From: Knoxdaviesia capensis
Taxonomy: Eukaryota; Ascomycota; Sordariomycetes; Microascales; Gondwanamycetaceae
Assembly (NCBI GenBank): GCA_001510575.1
Contig: LNGK01000005.1
Location: 4,053,795-4,117,794 of the forward strand
DNA length: 64,000 nt
Reading direction: 5' to 3'
This document shows, in pieces, positions 12,123 through 25,406 of this stretch; the first letter of the stretch is position 1; the number at the start of each line of letters is the position of its first letter. Below the pieces are notes generated by a model, which had not been told where the DNA came from, did not search any database, and saw only the letters and a list, made by a program, of their open reading frames with translations. Position numbers and translations under genes: made by a program.

Positions 12123-12204
12123 CGTATTTTGAAGATTCGTATGAGATTCGACGCTACAAACAGCGTATTTTGAAGATTCGTATGAGATTCGACGCTACAA
12201 ACAG
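12123..12204. repeat. 41-bp perfect tandem duplication
   Basis: Two identical 41-base units, 12123-12163 and 12164-12204, each beginning CGTATTTTGAAGATTCG and ending GCTACAAACAG. Exact identity suggests a recent duplication. Confidence 0.95.
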
Positions 12205-12679
12205 CCTTCCTTAGGACATATGGACAATTTCCTCGTCAAAGCTCCATCTGATTGGACAAGGCGAAAACAAACAAATCGCCAACATCTTATGCTGTTTCTC
12301 CCGCCAGATTATGCCGCCAATTGCATATTGGGAAGTAATTGATTCAGGAGCTAGATGTTTTTTTTTTTTTTTTTTGAAATAAAACGTCAGGAACTAATTG
12401 GCCGCTGGTTTGATAGAACAAATTATACGAGCAGACCTCGATCGGGTACTGTATCCCTAGGTCCACGATAATGCCGCGTTGCAATTGACCTCGCCAAGAC
12501 GACAACAGCTCTGTTTCGGTTCCGTTGGCCCCTTTTGGGCGTTGAGGTACAGACAGTGCGAACCCAAAGCCAACACCGTCCCAGTTGCCCCGTCAGCCTG
12601 ATTCTGCCGGTATTTTTACGGGATTTTTCAGGGAAAATGACGGCCTCGTTACATAATCAACCGGTCGTCCGAGCGCTGT

Positions 12680-12685
12680 GATTGG
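12680..12685 (-). promoter_or_regulatory. CCAAT box in atp1 promoter
   Basis: GATTGG (CCAAT on the minus strand) 257 bp upstream of the atp1 start; another ATTGG is at 12251-12255. Fungal respiratory genes are often bound by the HAP/CBC complex at CCAAT. That it functions here is inference. Confidence 0.4.
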
Positions 12686-12941
12686 CCCATCCAGCATATT
12701 CGGGATCCACCCGCCTCCCTCATCTTTCTCGTTGACTGGGTCCGTGGTGCGAAAAAGTCCGCTTTTGAACCTTTTTTTGCTCTCAATTCAAGTTCTTCTT
12801 TTTTTTTCTCCAAAAATCCTCTCTTCCTCCTCTCTCGAAAAAAGTCTCCCCTCCGAATTCAATTGCAGCAGTTCTGCAATTGATTTTTTTCTTTCCTTTT
12901 CGTTGTTGCAGCATTGTCATTTTTTTCAAAAGCCCGTCAAT

Positions 12942-14795
12942 ATGTTCAGGACCGCTCTCCGCCAGTCTTCGCGCGCCGCCGGTGCCATCTCTGCCACTGG
13001 CAGAGCTGCTGCTGTAAGTTCTCCATACATTTTTCTTTGTGTGGTCTCCTGGCCTCGCCAGTTACTATGAGGCCGTTCCATCACCATCCAACAACATCGC
13101 ATTGCAGCCTTCCGGCATCAAAAAATTATCAACAATGGGCCAATTGGCCTCTTGAATGTCATAGAAACCCATTGAATACTCGATCTCTGCCTGTCGAAGC
13201 TGTTTTGCTGCTGCTGTCCTGTCGGGAGCATTTTTTTCGCATACAATTTTTTCCCAGCTCGGCGCTTCGGCTAACCTCAGCCTTTTTTTTCTTCCGTAAA
13301 ATACAGGCCCGAAATGCCGCACCCGCAGTCTTCAATGCTGCTCAGCTACAAACCCGCACCTACGCTGACAAGGCCTCGCCCACCGAGGTCTCGTCTATCC
13401 TCGAGCAGCGCATCCGCGGTGTGCAGGAGGAGGCCAACCTTGCCGAGACCGGCCGCGTTCTTTCCGTCGGGTATGTTGAGAAAAATTTCCCCCTTTAGCA
13501 CTTCGACTCCCATCACCACACAACAATACATGGGCCTCGCAACTCTTTCTCGATATTTCCGAGCGCTCTTTCATCAATTGAAGTGAAGTCGGATGCATCG
13601 ACATCGATCAATTGCATGATCCGAACCCGACCGAGCTTTCCGATCCTCCGACCCCTACCAGCGAAGAAATCCTTGACCCACTGACATCGTTGCGGCTTTT
13701 AGTGACGGTATCGCCCGTGTCCATGGCATGGCCAATGTCCAGGCTGAAGAGCTTGTCGAGTAAGTTATTACATCCCATTCAGATATCCCATCTATATTGC
13801 AATGATGGATAATCCCAACTGCCATCGGAATGACCTCCTAACGCCAATTTCTTCGTCTCTTTGTCTAGGTTCGCTTCCGGAGTCAAGGGCATGTGCATGA
13901 ACCTCGAGGCCGGCCAGGTCGGTGTCGTGCTCTTCGGTTCTGATCGTCTCGTCAAGCAGGGTGAGACCGTCAAGCGTACCGGAGAGATTGTCGATGTCCC
14001 CGTCGGCATTGAGATGCTCGGCCGTGTCGTCGATGCTCTCGGCAACCCCATCGATGGCAAGGGCCCCATCAACACCACCGAGAAGCGCCGTGCCCAGCTC
14101 AAGGCTCCCGGAATTCTCCCCCGTCGCTCCGTCAACCAGCCCGTGCAGACTGGCCTGAAATCGGTCGACGCCATGGTTCCCATCGGCCGTGGACAGCGTG
14201 AGCTGATTATTGGTGATCGTCAGACCGGAAAGACTGCCGTCGCTCTGGATGCCATGCTTAACCAGAAGCGCTGGAACAGCAGCAACGACGAGACCAAGAA
14301 GCTTTACTGCATCTACGTCGCCGTCGGCCAGAAGCGTTCGACCGTTGCCCAGCTCGTCAAGACCCTCGAGGAGAACGACGCCATGAAGTACAGCATTGTC
14401 GTTGCCGCCACCGCCTCGGAGGCCGCTCCTCTGCAGTACCTCGCTCCCTTCACTGGTATGTCGGATTGATGATATCCTTGAGCCTTTTGTTTTAATCTTG
14501 CACCGGCGTCGTATACTAACCACCAATCAATAATCCAGGTGCCTCCATCGGTGAGTGGTTCCGTGACAACGGCAAGCACTCCCTGGTCATCTACGACGAT
14601 CTGTCTAAGCAGGCTGTTGCCTACCGCCAGATGTCGCTGCTGCTCCGTCGTCCCCCTGGACGTGAGGCCTACCCCGGTGACGTTTTCTATCTGCACTCTC
14701 GTCTGCTCGAGCGTGCCGCCAAGATGAGCGACAAGCACGGTGGCGGTTCTATGACTGCCCTGCCTATCATTGAGACCCAGGGTGGTGATGTGTCT

Positions 14796-14841
<46 letters not shown>

Positions 14842-15323
14842 TCCTGGAGTCCGAGCTGTTCTACAAGGGTGTGCGCCCGGCCATCAACGTCGGTCTCTCC
14901 GTGTCCCGTGTCGGTTCCGCTGCCCAGCTGAAGGCCATGAAGCAGGTTGCTGGTTCGCTCAAGCTTTTCCTTGCCCAGTACCGTGAGGTCGCTGCCTTCG
15001 CCCAGTTCGGTTCGGATCTTGATGCTGCCACCAAGCAGACCCTGAACCGTGGTGAGCGTCTGACTGAGCTCCTGAAGCAGAAGCAGTACTCGCCCATGGC
15101 TGTCAACGAGATGGTTCCCCTCATCTACGCCGGTGTCAACGGTTTCCTCGATACCGTGCCCGTTGCCCGGATCCTGGAGTGGGAGTCTGACTTCCTGGCC
15201 CACCTCAAGACCAACGAGCCCGAGCTTCTTGCCACCATTGACAAGGAGGGTGCGCTCAGCAAGGAGCTTGAGGCCAAGCTAAAATCGGCTGTCGAGTCCT
15301 TCACCAAGAGCTTCCTTGCTTAA
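12942..15323 (+). CDS. atp1: Mitochondrial F1 ATP synthase subunit alpha
   Basis: Non-catalytic nucleotide-binding subunit of the F1 hexamer, in the mitochondrial matrix. Exons: 12942-13013, 13307-13470, 13703-13759, 13869-14455 and 14539-15323, totalling 1665 nt and 554 residues, close to the yeast protein. The N-terminus is a basic/Ala/Ser presequence ([17 protein letters not shown]...). The Walker A motif GDRQTGKTA is near residue 213, followed by [15 protein letters not shown] and the C-terminal signature region ending FTKSFLA. Exons 1 and 2 cover the targeting peptide and early beta-barrel region, so the longest introns (293 and 232 nt) sit in the 5' part. Intron 4 carries a clear branch-like TACTAAC. 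Frame is kept across all four junctions. Confidence 0.96.
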
Positions 15324-16395
15324 ACAGCTTGTGTAAACTCTTTGGGCGTTGTATTAATGAGATTGTGGTCCCACCAGGCGATTCTTGTATGAGATGGGGC
15401 AGAGCCAGCCAACCCAAAAAGCCACCGACTGACTTCGACCCAATACTTTATCCGAAACCAACTCTTTTGTGAATATGGTGCCGAAAGAACAAGAAGAAAA
15501 ACAATAACAGAAAATCCCGGGGGGGAGACGACTGATGGATCTGGGTTTTCCTCTCTGTGGGGAGGTTGGAAGCGAATTGATGCATGATTTCTTTTTTGTT
15601 TTGCGGTTTTTTTTCATTGCTCTGTTCAAAAACCTGGTTCCCCGGTTCTTCCCCTTCAGGTGAACACTTCCCACCTTGCTTTTCTTGTGGGGTTTCCGGA
15701 GCTACTAGATGAGTACCCAACGAAAGTCCCATGATTTTGACTCTGGGTCTGTTTGGAGAAGTTCTTGCACTGGATCACCAGAAGAAGAGGAGGACTGGGT
15801 CTGTTCTTGTTTTTTATGTGTTGATTTCTTTCTTCTTTTTTTCTCTTGTTTTGCAAAAAACCCTTCCCTGGAGAGATTAACCTCCCTCCTTCCTCGAACT
15901 CTGTCTCCTCCGAATTTTCCTCTTCCTCACCTTCCTCTCCTGTCTCCCTCTGTCGCCAGTCGGACCGCTTGTAAAATAGAGCCTGATAACTTGAATTATA
16001 CTCTTTTATTTCCTTTTGTGCTATCCGATGACTTTTCCTATCATTGATCTAAAATGAACGTGTGATTATCTCTGCGTGACTGCTGTGCTTTGTTACGTTT
16101 GTGACATGTGTTTGATGCTTCTAGAATTCCTGAACCTTCGGTCGGTCATGTGACTATACGGAGTGACATAATTCGTTGAAATTAGGGTTATGGAGCTATG
16201 GAGCTACATAGGAATGACATGACCGTCTTCCAATTCCTCCATCTAAATCACCCATCTACTCCTCCTCTCTTGTCTTCTGGGTTTTCTTCTGCTGAAAGTG
16301 AGCGTTGACTCGAACCATATTACTGAAACTTCATCAAAGGGATCTTACGAACCTCGCAACTATTACATTCTAGTTTCCCCGCCTTTACGTTCGAG
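15324..16395. other. Intergenic
   Basis: About 1.1 kb after atp1. It contains atp1 3' flank, T-rich stretches and, near 16181, ATTAGGGTTA (telobox-like) about 210 bp upstream of the next gene. No gene is supported. Confidence 0.6.
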
Positions 16396-17755
16396 ATGAG
16401 CACAAACGCCGAAATGGCACCAGATGTCAAACATGCGCTGACACGGCTCCAGCGGTTGATTCCGCCGATGCTGTCTTCATTTCATAAGGGTATTCCTACA
16501 CACGTTCTTCACTCCCTCGTACTACAAGGTTCCATGCGACATTTTACTGATAGAATTTCCTCTCTTTGGTGTTAAGGCCAGCTCGGCCGTGTTGGCGTCA
16601 TCGGTGGATGCGACGATTATACCGGCGCACCATACTTCTCTGCTATGGCCAGCGCGCGGCTAGGATGTGATATGGTACGCACACGCCATGGAAGCTCTCG
16701 TCACCCTTTTTATATATTCCTTTCTCTCCATGAAACAGACATCTAACTGCTAATATGGGCCGGTCAGTCCCATGTCATCTGCACACCAGGTGCTGCAGCC
16801 GTAATCAAGACGTTCTCCCCAAATTTGATGGTGCATCCATTCATGCGCCAGCTCCCTCCGCCGACATACACCGACGATCCGGCTCCAAAGGTCCCCGCTG
16901 CAGAAGATGTTGCCTCGGACATCATCGCGATGCTCCCCCGGCTGCACGTGCTGGTAGCCGGCCCCGGACTGGGCCGTGACATGCTAATGCAGAACACATT
17001 GGCCCACGTCCTGCGCGCCGCCCGCAGACGCGGCATGCCCGTTGTGGTGGACGCCGATGCCCTGCTCCTGGTGCAGAGCGAGCCGGACCTGGTGCGCGGC
17101 TACAAGCAGGCAGTGCTGACGCCCAACGTGGCAGAGTTTGCGCGGCTGACCACGGCGCTCGGCGTGCAGCCGGAGCGCGCGGGCGACTCACTCACAGCGG
17201 GCGATCTGGCGCGCCATCTCGGCGGCGTCACCGTGGTGCAGAAGGGTGCGGCAGATGTGATTTCCAACGGCCAGAGCCAGATGGTCGTTGGGTTCTCGGG
17301 CGGCCGGAAGCGCAGTGGCGGCCAGGGCGATACGCTGACCGGCGCGCTGGCGACCTTCCTGGCGTGGCGCAAGGCGTACCTCGACGGCCTCTGGGCGGAG
17401 GCTCGCGATGATCGGCCGAGCTGGATGACCGACGAAGAGAGCCTTGCGCTGGCGGTATTCGGCGGGTGTGCTGTGACACGAGTACGTTTTCTCTTGTGCG
17501 CATGGCGGTGCAACTGGATGCTCTGTTTGAAGAACAGGGCACATGTCTCTGGTTTTCGTCTCTCTGTGACTCCATATGACGCACTGTTCACGACCATCAA
17601 CAAAACAGCCGGTCTCTAACGTTCTCTTCTCTTCTTTTTTCTAGGAATGTTCGCGGCTCGCCTTCGAGAAGCGAGGGCGAAGCCTCCAGGCAAGCGACCT
17701 CACTGAAGAGGTTCATGTGGCGTTCCTGGCTTTGTTTGGCGAGGTCGACTCCTGA
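16396..17755 (+). CDS. NNR2: ATP-dependent (S)-NAD(P)H-hydrate dehydratase
   Basis: Repair enzyme of the ribokinase-like fold: it dehydrates damaged NAD(P)HX back to NAD(P)H using ATP, in tandem with the epimerase Nnr1/NAXE. Exons: 16396-16489, 16577-16674, 16768-17481 and 17645-17755; 1017 nt, 338 residues. Family blocks are visible: [20 protein letters not shown] (about residues 33-52), the [11 protein letters not shown] loop, [21 protein letters not shown] and the nucleotide-binding/catalytic [12 protein letters not shown] near residue 249. All junctions keep frame. There is no obvious targeting peptide, so cytosolic location is likely. Reading through the third intron would give a spurious C-terminus; splicing at CTAG/GAATG restores the usual helical end. 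Confidence 0.93.
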
Positions 17756-20700
17756 ATGTCGTCACACCGACAGGCGGGCCAGTTGTGGGGTGGGAAAAGG
17801 CGACAGGCAGGCACCATGCCCACACATGAGAAGGAAGATGACCAGACAGAGAGACAAAGGGGGAGGGAGGGACAGAGTCCCTTTAGCGGAGAGGGACGAG
17901 ACCCGTGGACAAGGACGCCACAGGTCCCCTTAGAACAAGAGAAGGGGAAGCCGAGACAGGTTGTGTGTATCACCATCGAGAGCCCTCTGACCTGTTTGTT
18001 GGTATTCAGGTTCCTTCTTTCTGTGTGTCAGTAAGATGCCGTGTCAAGCGAAACAGCTACGGACATAACAAAACCACAGAGTTTTGGTATTTCGGGAATC
18101 TGCAGAAGTTGACTTTGTTCCAAGCGTGCGTGCAGTCTAAGCCGCCGCCCATTCTATTCTCCTTCTCTTTTGTTCTTGGACCTGACTTTCTTTTCGCACC
18201 GGTGTGTATACAGCTTCCAGTTTCCTGGGCTCGCTGTGACTGAACGTGATTTCGGGTCGGAGTCTGGCCAAAACGGTGGGAGACCCGGGACTTTGACCTT
18301 TTGATTGGATACGTGGGGGACAGCTGAGAGCTGGATCCAAGGCCTCAATATCACATTCATCAAAATACATTCAGTGGTAATTGCATCTTCTGCGCCGGAA
18401 GCCCACTCTCTCTGGTCACATAGGGCGGCGGTTATACGCTACAGTGCTTCTGAGGATGTGTCTTCGTAGGCATCACTTGCCACCATTTCAATCTCGCTAG
18501 ATAGGGCGAGGGCAACATGTGGCTTTCCTGTTTGGGTGTTCAAAGGGGAAGAGACCGAAACAGCATCTACGGTGGTGATACGAGGAACACCACAGCGGAA
18601 AAAAAACACCAAACCTCGTGTTGCACATGGCGTAATGGAAGCTTGGTCCCTCTCCCCCCTCCCCTCTCTCTCCCCTCGGGTGACCAGTGATTTTTTATAC
18701 CTAGTAAGTTACCTCTCTTTACCCCTTAAGCGAACACTTACGTCTGTAAGGGCCTCTCTATATATATGGGATATATTGGAAAGGGGGAAAGGGAGCTCAT
18801 ATGTGATCAGACTGACCTCCTGAGACTTGTTATGAAAGCCATCAAGGGGACATGTCCTCCTTGCTTGTGCTATTTTTGTCTACATGATGCATTCTCAGCA
18901 CATACTTTCGTTCCCTGCTGGTGGTACAGCTGGAATTTTTATGAAGGGAAGGGGCACAACAGTGAAGTGATACATCCCGGGGAGACACTGAGAGTCGATG
19001 CTGTTCATAGCACATGCCTGGTGGTTCTGTCCCTCTGCTAGAACGAACTGGGAGCGAGAAGCTGGTATCGCGGGATGCAACACACACCCAAACGCCTGGG
19101 TTCACAAGCACCATATTCACCGTGAAGCAATACAGGACGAGACTGTCCGATCCCAGCTGAAGGACTGACTAGAACAGAACCAGACGGTCTGAGCGCAAGA
19201 TTGACTGCAATACACTCCGGCTTGATGGTTCAGCTTCGCGGATTTTGATCTGGCAGGCTTCCGTATTGTGCTTAGACCGGAAGAACAGTGTCTAGTGCCC
19301 GTAACCCCCCACGGAGCTCACTAGTTTGCAGTGTGTATATGCACGAGAATCCAATAACCAATCGACCAAGATATGAGGCGCTCCAGGTCGATCTTGGGCA
19401 CTTCAAATTTTCTCCCTGAACCCCCTGTGAAAAAAAGTTCTATTCGTACGGAGCCAGACATAGCCACCGTTACTATACTCGCATGTGTTAAAGCCAAAGG
19501 GGAGAAAAAAAAAGAAAAGAAAAGAAACAAATCCCACCGCAGAGAGGAGGCTATGACTACACAGGGAGATGTGATATATCTTCTCCGCTTACTTATGAGA
19601 CAAACGACTGTGGATAAGAGTAGACTACACACATAAGGGAGCAGAACTTTTTTTTTCCCCTTCTCCCCCTCCGGCTTCGTTTATCCGTTCCCCAACTAAG
19701 GATGGTGGTGAAATACATTTTCTTTTCCTCAAACGATCGGCCATCACGCGGCGGCGGCCCGATGCATATTTTCCAGAGGGTCACGGTATATTATAGCAAA
19801 CACGGCGTGTTGCCACCTATAAGATCAGCAGTGCATGATAGCAGCCACTTATATAGGTTGCCCCGGCAGTGCCGTGGTAAGTTGAAGAATCCGACGGCTA
19901 TTTTACCCGTATTTTGGGTATCTGGAGGCACTTTGAACTCATGAAGCGTGGATATCAATAGACCCGAAAGATGTGTGATATATCGGGAGAGACAGATATT
20001 GCAGCCCATGCTTATCTGTCCATCCCACAATCCCTGACACAGAAGCTACTTTGAATCGCTAACGCCACATTGAAGTCCCTTTCGGCTTTTGCTGGCCTTG
20101 TCCTCTCGCGAATCGGACACTTCACAGAAGGGGAGTATACTGCTCCTGGGTACGGGGGGCGGGCCATGTCCACTCAGTCCTGAGTCGGTCTACTCGTAGA
20201 AGCAAGGGAGCGACCGAGGCTATAATCCCCCCAAACTAAGGATTTCTTAGTATTCGTAAGCTCTGTTATCCATGGAGACGGTATCAAGATTGCTGTCAGA
20301 CGGGAGAGTGGTCTATATGTGCCTGTTGTATACTGTCTCGAGGTCTGGTCCTTGACGTTTTGTGCCGCTACACTTACACGGACAGGTATATCATGGGTCA
20401 CGATTGTACTGTACAGTAGTTACTTTCCGCCAGCGGCGGGTGGAGTAAGTCGAGATACATACAACATCTTTACGCGGCCTTTTTGATTGTGCCATCCAAC
20501 TCGAGAATAGAAGACGCAGATTGCTTCATCACTCGACTAGAGAATAAAGGCCGCACTCAGCTAACATTGCCCCCCCCCTCTTCCTTTCCGTCTAACTTCG
20601 TTGGTGTCTGGCTGAACATGCAACCAAGAAAAGATAAGCAAAGCAGGAGTTGGGGGGGAAGCACACCTCACACATTATTTCCTCTCGGCCCGGACGTTGG

Positions 20701-23700
20701 GGTCCAGTAAGATGAAATACCGAGCGGCTCGCAGGGGGCAGCCCGATATCAAGGCAAGCTAATGGACACAAAAGGACTCACTCGTTTACCCTGTTGGTTG
20801 GGCCACCACCGCGTTCGTTGCCTCATTTCTCAAGAGAAAAAGGAATATATGAAGGCAAAAGGAAAAGTGTTCCTTCCAAAGCGGCCTAATGTGTGGGCAG
20901 GGAGGTGAGGGCTTAAAATGGGCTCGTGTATCGGGCCAAACGAGTGAGAGTGTGGGTATAGAAAAAGAAACGTCACAAGAAAAGGAAGTTAAGGCAAGAC
21001 GGAGGGGAAGCATTCAAGACCAAGTGGAGGAATTATGACAAAAGAAACAGCAGCAAAAGAAACAAAATGCACCGGTTGCGCGTAAAAACGCAGCCGTCCG
21101 AGACGAGATTCCGCCCTCCAACCCTCACGACGACGCCATGGGCTGAAGCCAGGCGAGATTTGCCCAACGGCCGGCTCGATAGTCTGGAAGAACTTCCTTT
21201 TCTCGCAGAAGAAATCTTTTTGCCTTGCGTTTTAGTGCCACAAAAAAAGCTATAAAAAATCGTCTTTTCCTGATCTGACATCGAGCGAGAACTTCGGTGT
21301 TGGGTCTGGACAGGGCTAATCTTGCGCTGGGCTAGGTCTTAACGATAGGAGTGGTGTGTCCACATGCATCGTTTTGTCGTGATGCTTCCTTTTGCTCGAG
21401 CTTAGCTTCGTGATTGTCCTTCTTGGACGGTTCCATTTGGTCCGTCGTTTCTTTTGATGCCTCTACCCACACCCTCTTGGAGTTTTTTTCTTTCCTTTTG
21501 TTCTCCTCCTATTCTCCCGCCCGCGGTACGAGAGCAACCCTGAAAGCCGTTAGTACCCTCATACCAGCGAAGATACGCCCAGATCCAGACCCGGGCCGCT
21601 GAGAAATGGCCGGCTTGAGACACCTCCCCTCTTGTCTAACACGCAATCTTACTCCGATTGCTGGAAAACAAACGAGAGAGAGGGAGAAAGGCGAGCGAGA
21701 TCACGCTGTTCCCGCTCGATTCCAACACCTGGCGGTCCCCCAGAGTTTGTTGTTGTCTCTGCTTTCCATCTTTGTTCCACGTTGTCTTGTGTGTTTGCAA
21801 GTCCCCTCCTGCACAGGCCTCTCGCTCTTCCCGTCTGGTTGTTTTTTCCCCTCCAAGCACACGCCGATGGCCTCGCTAAAAGATCGCTACAACCGCACGG
21901 CTACGTACCTATGGGAGGCCCGCCGCGGAAGCATTACCACCTGACTCCGCTTCTCAGGCCGGCCCGTGACCGACAGAATTCTTCCTATTCCGTGTGCATT
22001 GTCCCGCGCTGTGGCCCGGAGCCCATACAATAAAACCCCCTCGCAGGTGTTATTCCCTCCCTCCCTCCCTCCCCAGAAAATGCACCTCGAACTTGCAGTG
22101 TCGCAATGCTGTTCTCCATGGCGGCACGGGAGGAATATGTGGGAGTTCGTTTTGGGGAAAGTAATCAGGCCACCGCATTTCTCACCGGTTTTGGTGCTCT
22201 CGTTATTGTTTTTTTTCTTGATTCCTTTTTCGTACTCGGACGCACGACGTTACTCACGCGGCAGTCTAAGACCCATTGGTATTATGCAGGATTAGGTTGA
22301 CCAATCACTAGAGATTGTGAGGAGACACGGCAGAGACGGATGCCAGCTGGGCCGTTCCCCGTATATCTCTTTTTTTCCTTTTTCGGTGATAATTCACTTG
22401 CGTCCAATTTTGCCCTTTTTTATAGTCTGTGTTTTGGAAGTATAGGCTCCCTTTCCAGAAAACGCCTCCGTTGAGTTCCTTGTATTCACAGCTGAAAGTG
22501 TTGGGACTCGGCGCCAGTCAACACAAGCCATCAGGTTGGCGCGGGCGAGCCATGATATTTTGGCGTATGGTCCAGCTGTATGATTCCTGGTTAGAAAACG
22601 TGTTGTGTATGTACATAAGGCTTAGGCTTGTCAACCTTTGAATCCAGGACCAAAATGTTCGCGAGACCCAATCCTTAATTACAGGACCACAAGGGTTAGG
22701 GTTTGTATCAGTTCCCCAGCCTCCGAACTTGAGGAAGATAAATCGGCACACCATAGGGGAATATTGAGAAGAGTTCGGATGAAAAGCCAGCCATCGGACA
22801 ATTAATGGTAAGTCTGACTCGTCAATTGCTTTGCATGTGCATATCACCCCTTTTCACGACTCAAGGGAGGGTCTTGCAGACCGATTATCGTGTTTGTTCT
22901 GGTGGCGGCATAACAGAGGCTCAGAGTCACACTCACACAGACACACACCGGGTTCTGCTTGCCCATAATCACCAGAGTACTCCGCCCTCCTTTAGATATT
23001 TGCATGCCCTCTTCCTCGGTTCCCTCTTCCGAATGTGCTATATACAGAGGAAACACACCACGAAGCGCCCCGAATGGTTGGGATATATTGCTGCACCCGA
23101 GTTGTAATATTGCGTCCGTGCCTGCGTATTTTTGTGGGATGTTGGTGTGATGGTGATTGTGGGTAACAATGCAGGAGACGAAATGGTTGTTCAAAGAGAC
23201 CCCAAGAAAGCAGGCGACGAAAATTTTGCTCTGCAGAGAGAGGGCATAAAGGGGCGATATACCCAAGTTTGCGGTGCTGGTGCCCTCCTCCCTCACGCCC
23301 CCTTTGTGGTGTCCGACACCAGACGAAATACCACCGATCTGCGTCTCTTTTCTGCAGAGTGTGGTAGCAGCTGTGGTCCTGTCCTAGCGCATGCATCACA
23401 GTGGACACAGAGGGTCCCAGAACACAGTTGTGCTACGCTGGTTGGTCGTCACGGAAGGCTGGAATCTATCCACTGAGGCCTGCGGTTCCGCCCACCAGGA
23501 ATACAACCCTCGTGCATCTCAGTCCGTCCTGTTGGGCGGTTCTGACTCCTCTTCAACGCCATATCCCTTTACCAAACTCTGGTTGAGGAGCTCGTGAACT
23601 TGCCTAACTTGGAGTTTGATGCACGAACAGGCCATGACCACCAGAAGTGAACCAGACTTCCAACTCCGATTTCTGCCCAGCTTGGTTAAACAGAGGAGAA

Positions 23701-25359
23701 CAAGAAGAAGAAGAACAAGCGGTCTGATTCCTTGCGACAGCTTCCCTTGAAAGCGAACCACTGGTCGGAGTGGGGTTCGACGAACGCTGGGGGCGCGCGC
23801 CGGTCTTATGTGATAAATTGTTCCGGGCTCGCTTCTTTGGATGGTAGCATCGTGATGGCCGGTAATCTACGTTATGATATGGGGTATTTCGCACCCACCA
23901 CTCTTTTGGTAACTCTTCCGTAGTCCAACACCCGCAGGTTTTTCTTGCTCCTCCCAGCCCGCTTGCAATCTATTAGCTTGCCATCTTTGGCCTCCCAAAT
24001 GCTTGCTCCCTCGTGCTCGAGGGCGACTGGCCTTGTTCAATGAACTCCTATTCACCCAACCGGCCAAATTTCTCTGTGCATTTACGGCGTAAAAACCCAA
24101 GGATATTTTCTTCGCTTACCAGCTGTGGGAATCAGGCCATCCAGCACAGGCTGGATGGCTGATAGGACTTGGACCTGGGACATGGATTGAACGACATGGA
24201 ATAATGAATAATACCAAGTGCTAGAATCTAACTTCACTTACACGTTAACCGACTCGGTAAAACTCTATCATAGTATCATTCGTAGCGAGATTTTTGTTTA
24301 GAGGTAGAAATCTTTGAGGCAAGGCGGAAGCTAAGTCTGTGTGCAATTTTCGAGCCATTGATTTCGGAAATTCTGGCCCTGTCTCGACCGGGGACGGCCG
24401 CAGGCCCCCTTCTCTTCTTCCTTGTGAATATTGATTTCTGCGTATCTTCGCTCTCACGAGAATTCCATGCCCACAATATCTGTCCAGCTCCAGGGGTTAG
24501 CAGACGAGGATCTTGGAGAACACCACCTTCTCCCTTTTGCGTGTGTGTGTGTGCGCGCGTGCCTCATTGATTCGAGGTTAGCGATAGATTTTGAGCCTGG
24601 GAAGAGCATTCACCGGCAAACTTGCGACTAACCCGGGGGCCGCGCACCGGGATTCGGGGAAGTTTGCGGAAGATGGTCACCGAAACACCTAAGGCATTTA
24701 CCACTTTTGTTACTGATGTTTTCACAGATGCTTGCTCAAACAAATAATAAGATAACTTGTCGGACTAGGTCACTTTGTATCACCGCGTGTCTCATGCACG
24801 TGAGCAGCTTGATCACAGAAAGATTATCTTGGAGAGGCACCAGCCAATACCAGCCAGATCTCTCTTTGCGAATACCTAATACAGTAGTTTAGGTTTCATC
24901 CACCTAGAGTATATCTCTGTACTAGCCTGACTCGATCGGGCTTACACTACTTCTGGATACAGTACTGAACAGTCCACGAGCGCTGTGTGGTGGCCGATTG
25001 GATTAATAAATCTTCAGTATAGCACTTTATATCCATCCCTGGTGCGAGATATAGCACCACTCGCATATATGCTATATCACACGTTCACCACTTCATACGA
25101 CGGTATGAGAATGAGCGGTGGGTATTTGGAATCAAAATTGGTTGACAGACTAACTTCTTTGGACGCCTATCTTGCTCATCTTCGGTGCTGATACTGAAAG
25201 AGGAAAGCATGACCACCACCACGTAATAGAGGTGGTGATGGACATGCAACCATTGCGTTTTGACACTCGGCCTATTATTCTGGTGACAATATGTGAAGAC
25301 CAGGTGGGAATGGAACCTATCTGTGATGTGATCGCACCCCATCTTAATTCTTGACTACT

Positions 25360-25406
25360 GGTTGGCGGAATAAGAGAGTACAGTAGGTTGGCGGAATCAG
25401 AGAGTA
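25360..25406. repeat. 26-bp near-perfect direct repeat
   Basis: GGTTGGCGGAATAAGAGAGTA at 25360 recurs at 25386 with one difference (AATC for AATA); period 26. Confidence 0.85.

Larger units (their letters stand above)
11107..12941. other. Intergenic, upstream of atp1
   Basis: 1.8 kb between L11 and ATP synthase alpha. It holds the L11 3' UTR, a telomere-like TTAGGGTTAGGG near 11899, a 41-bp tandem duplication (12123-12204), a T17-type tract near 12358 and two inverted CCAAT boxes (12251, 12681). No gene is supported. Confidence 0.6.

Noticed and set aside
13792..15203. Minus-strand frames over atp1
   Set aside because: Shadows of the atp1 exons; the plus strand carries the Walker A motif and full-length family match.
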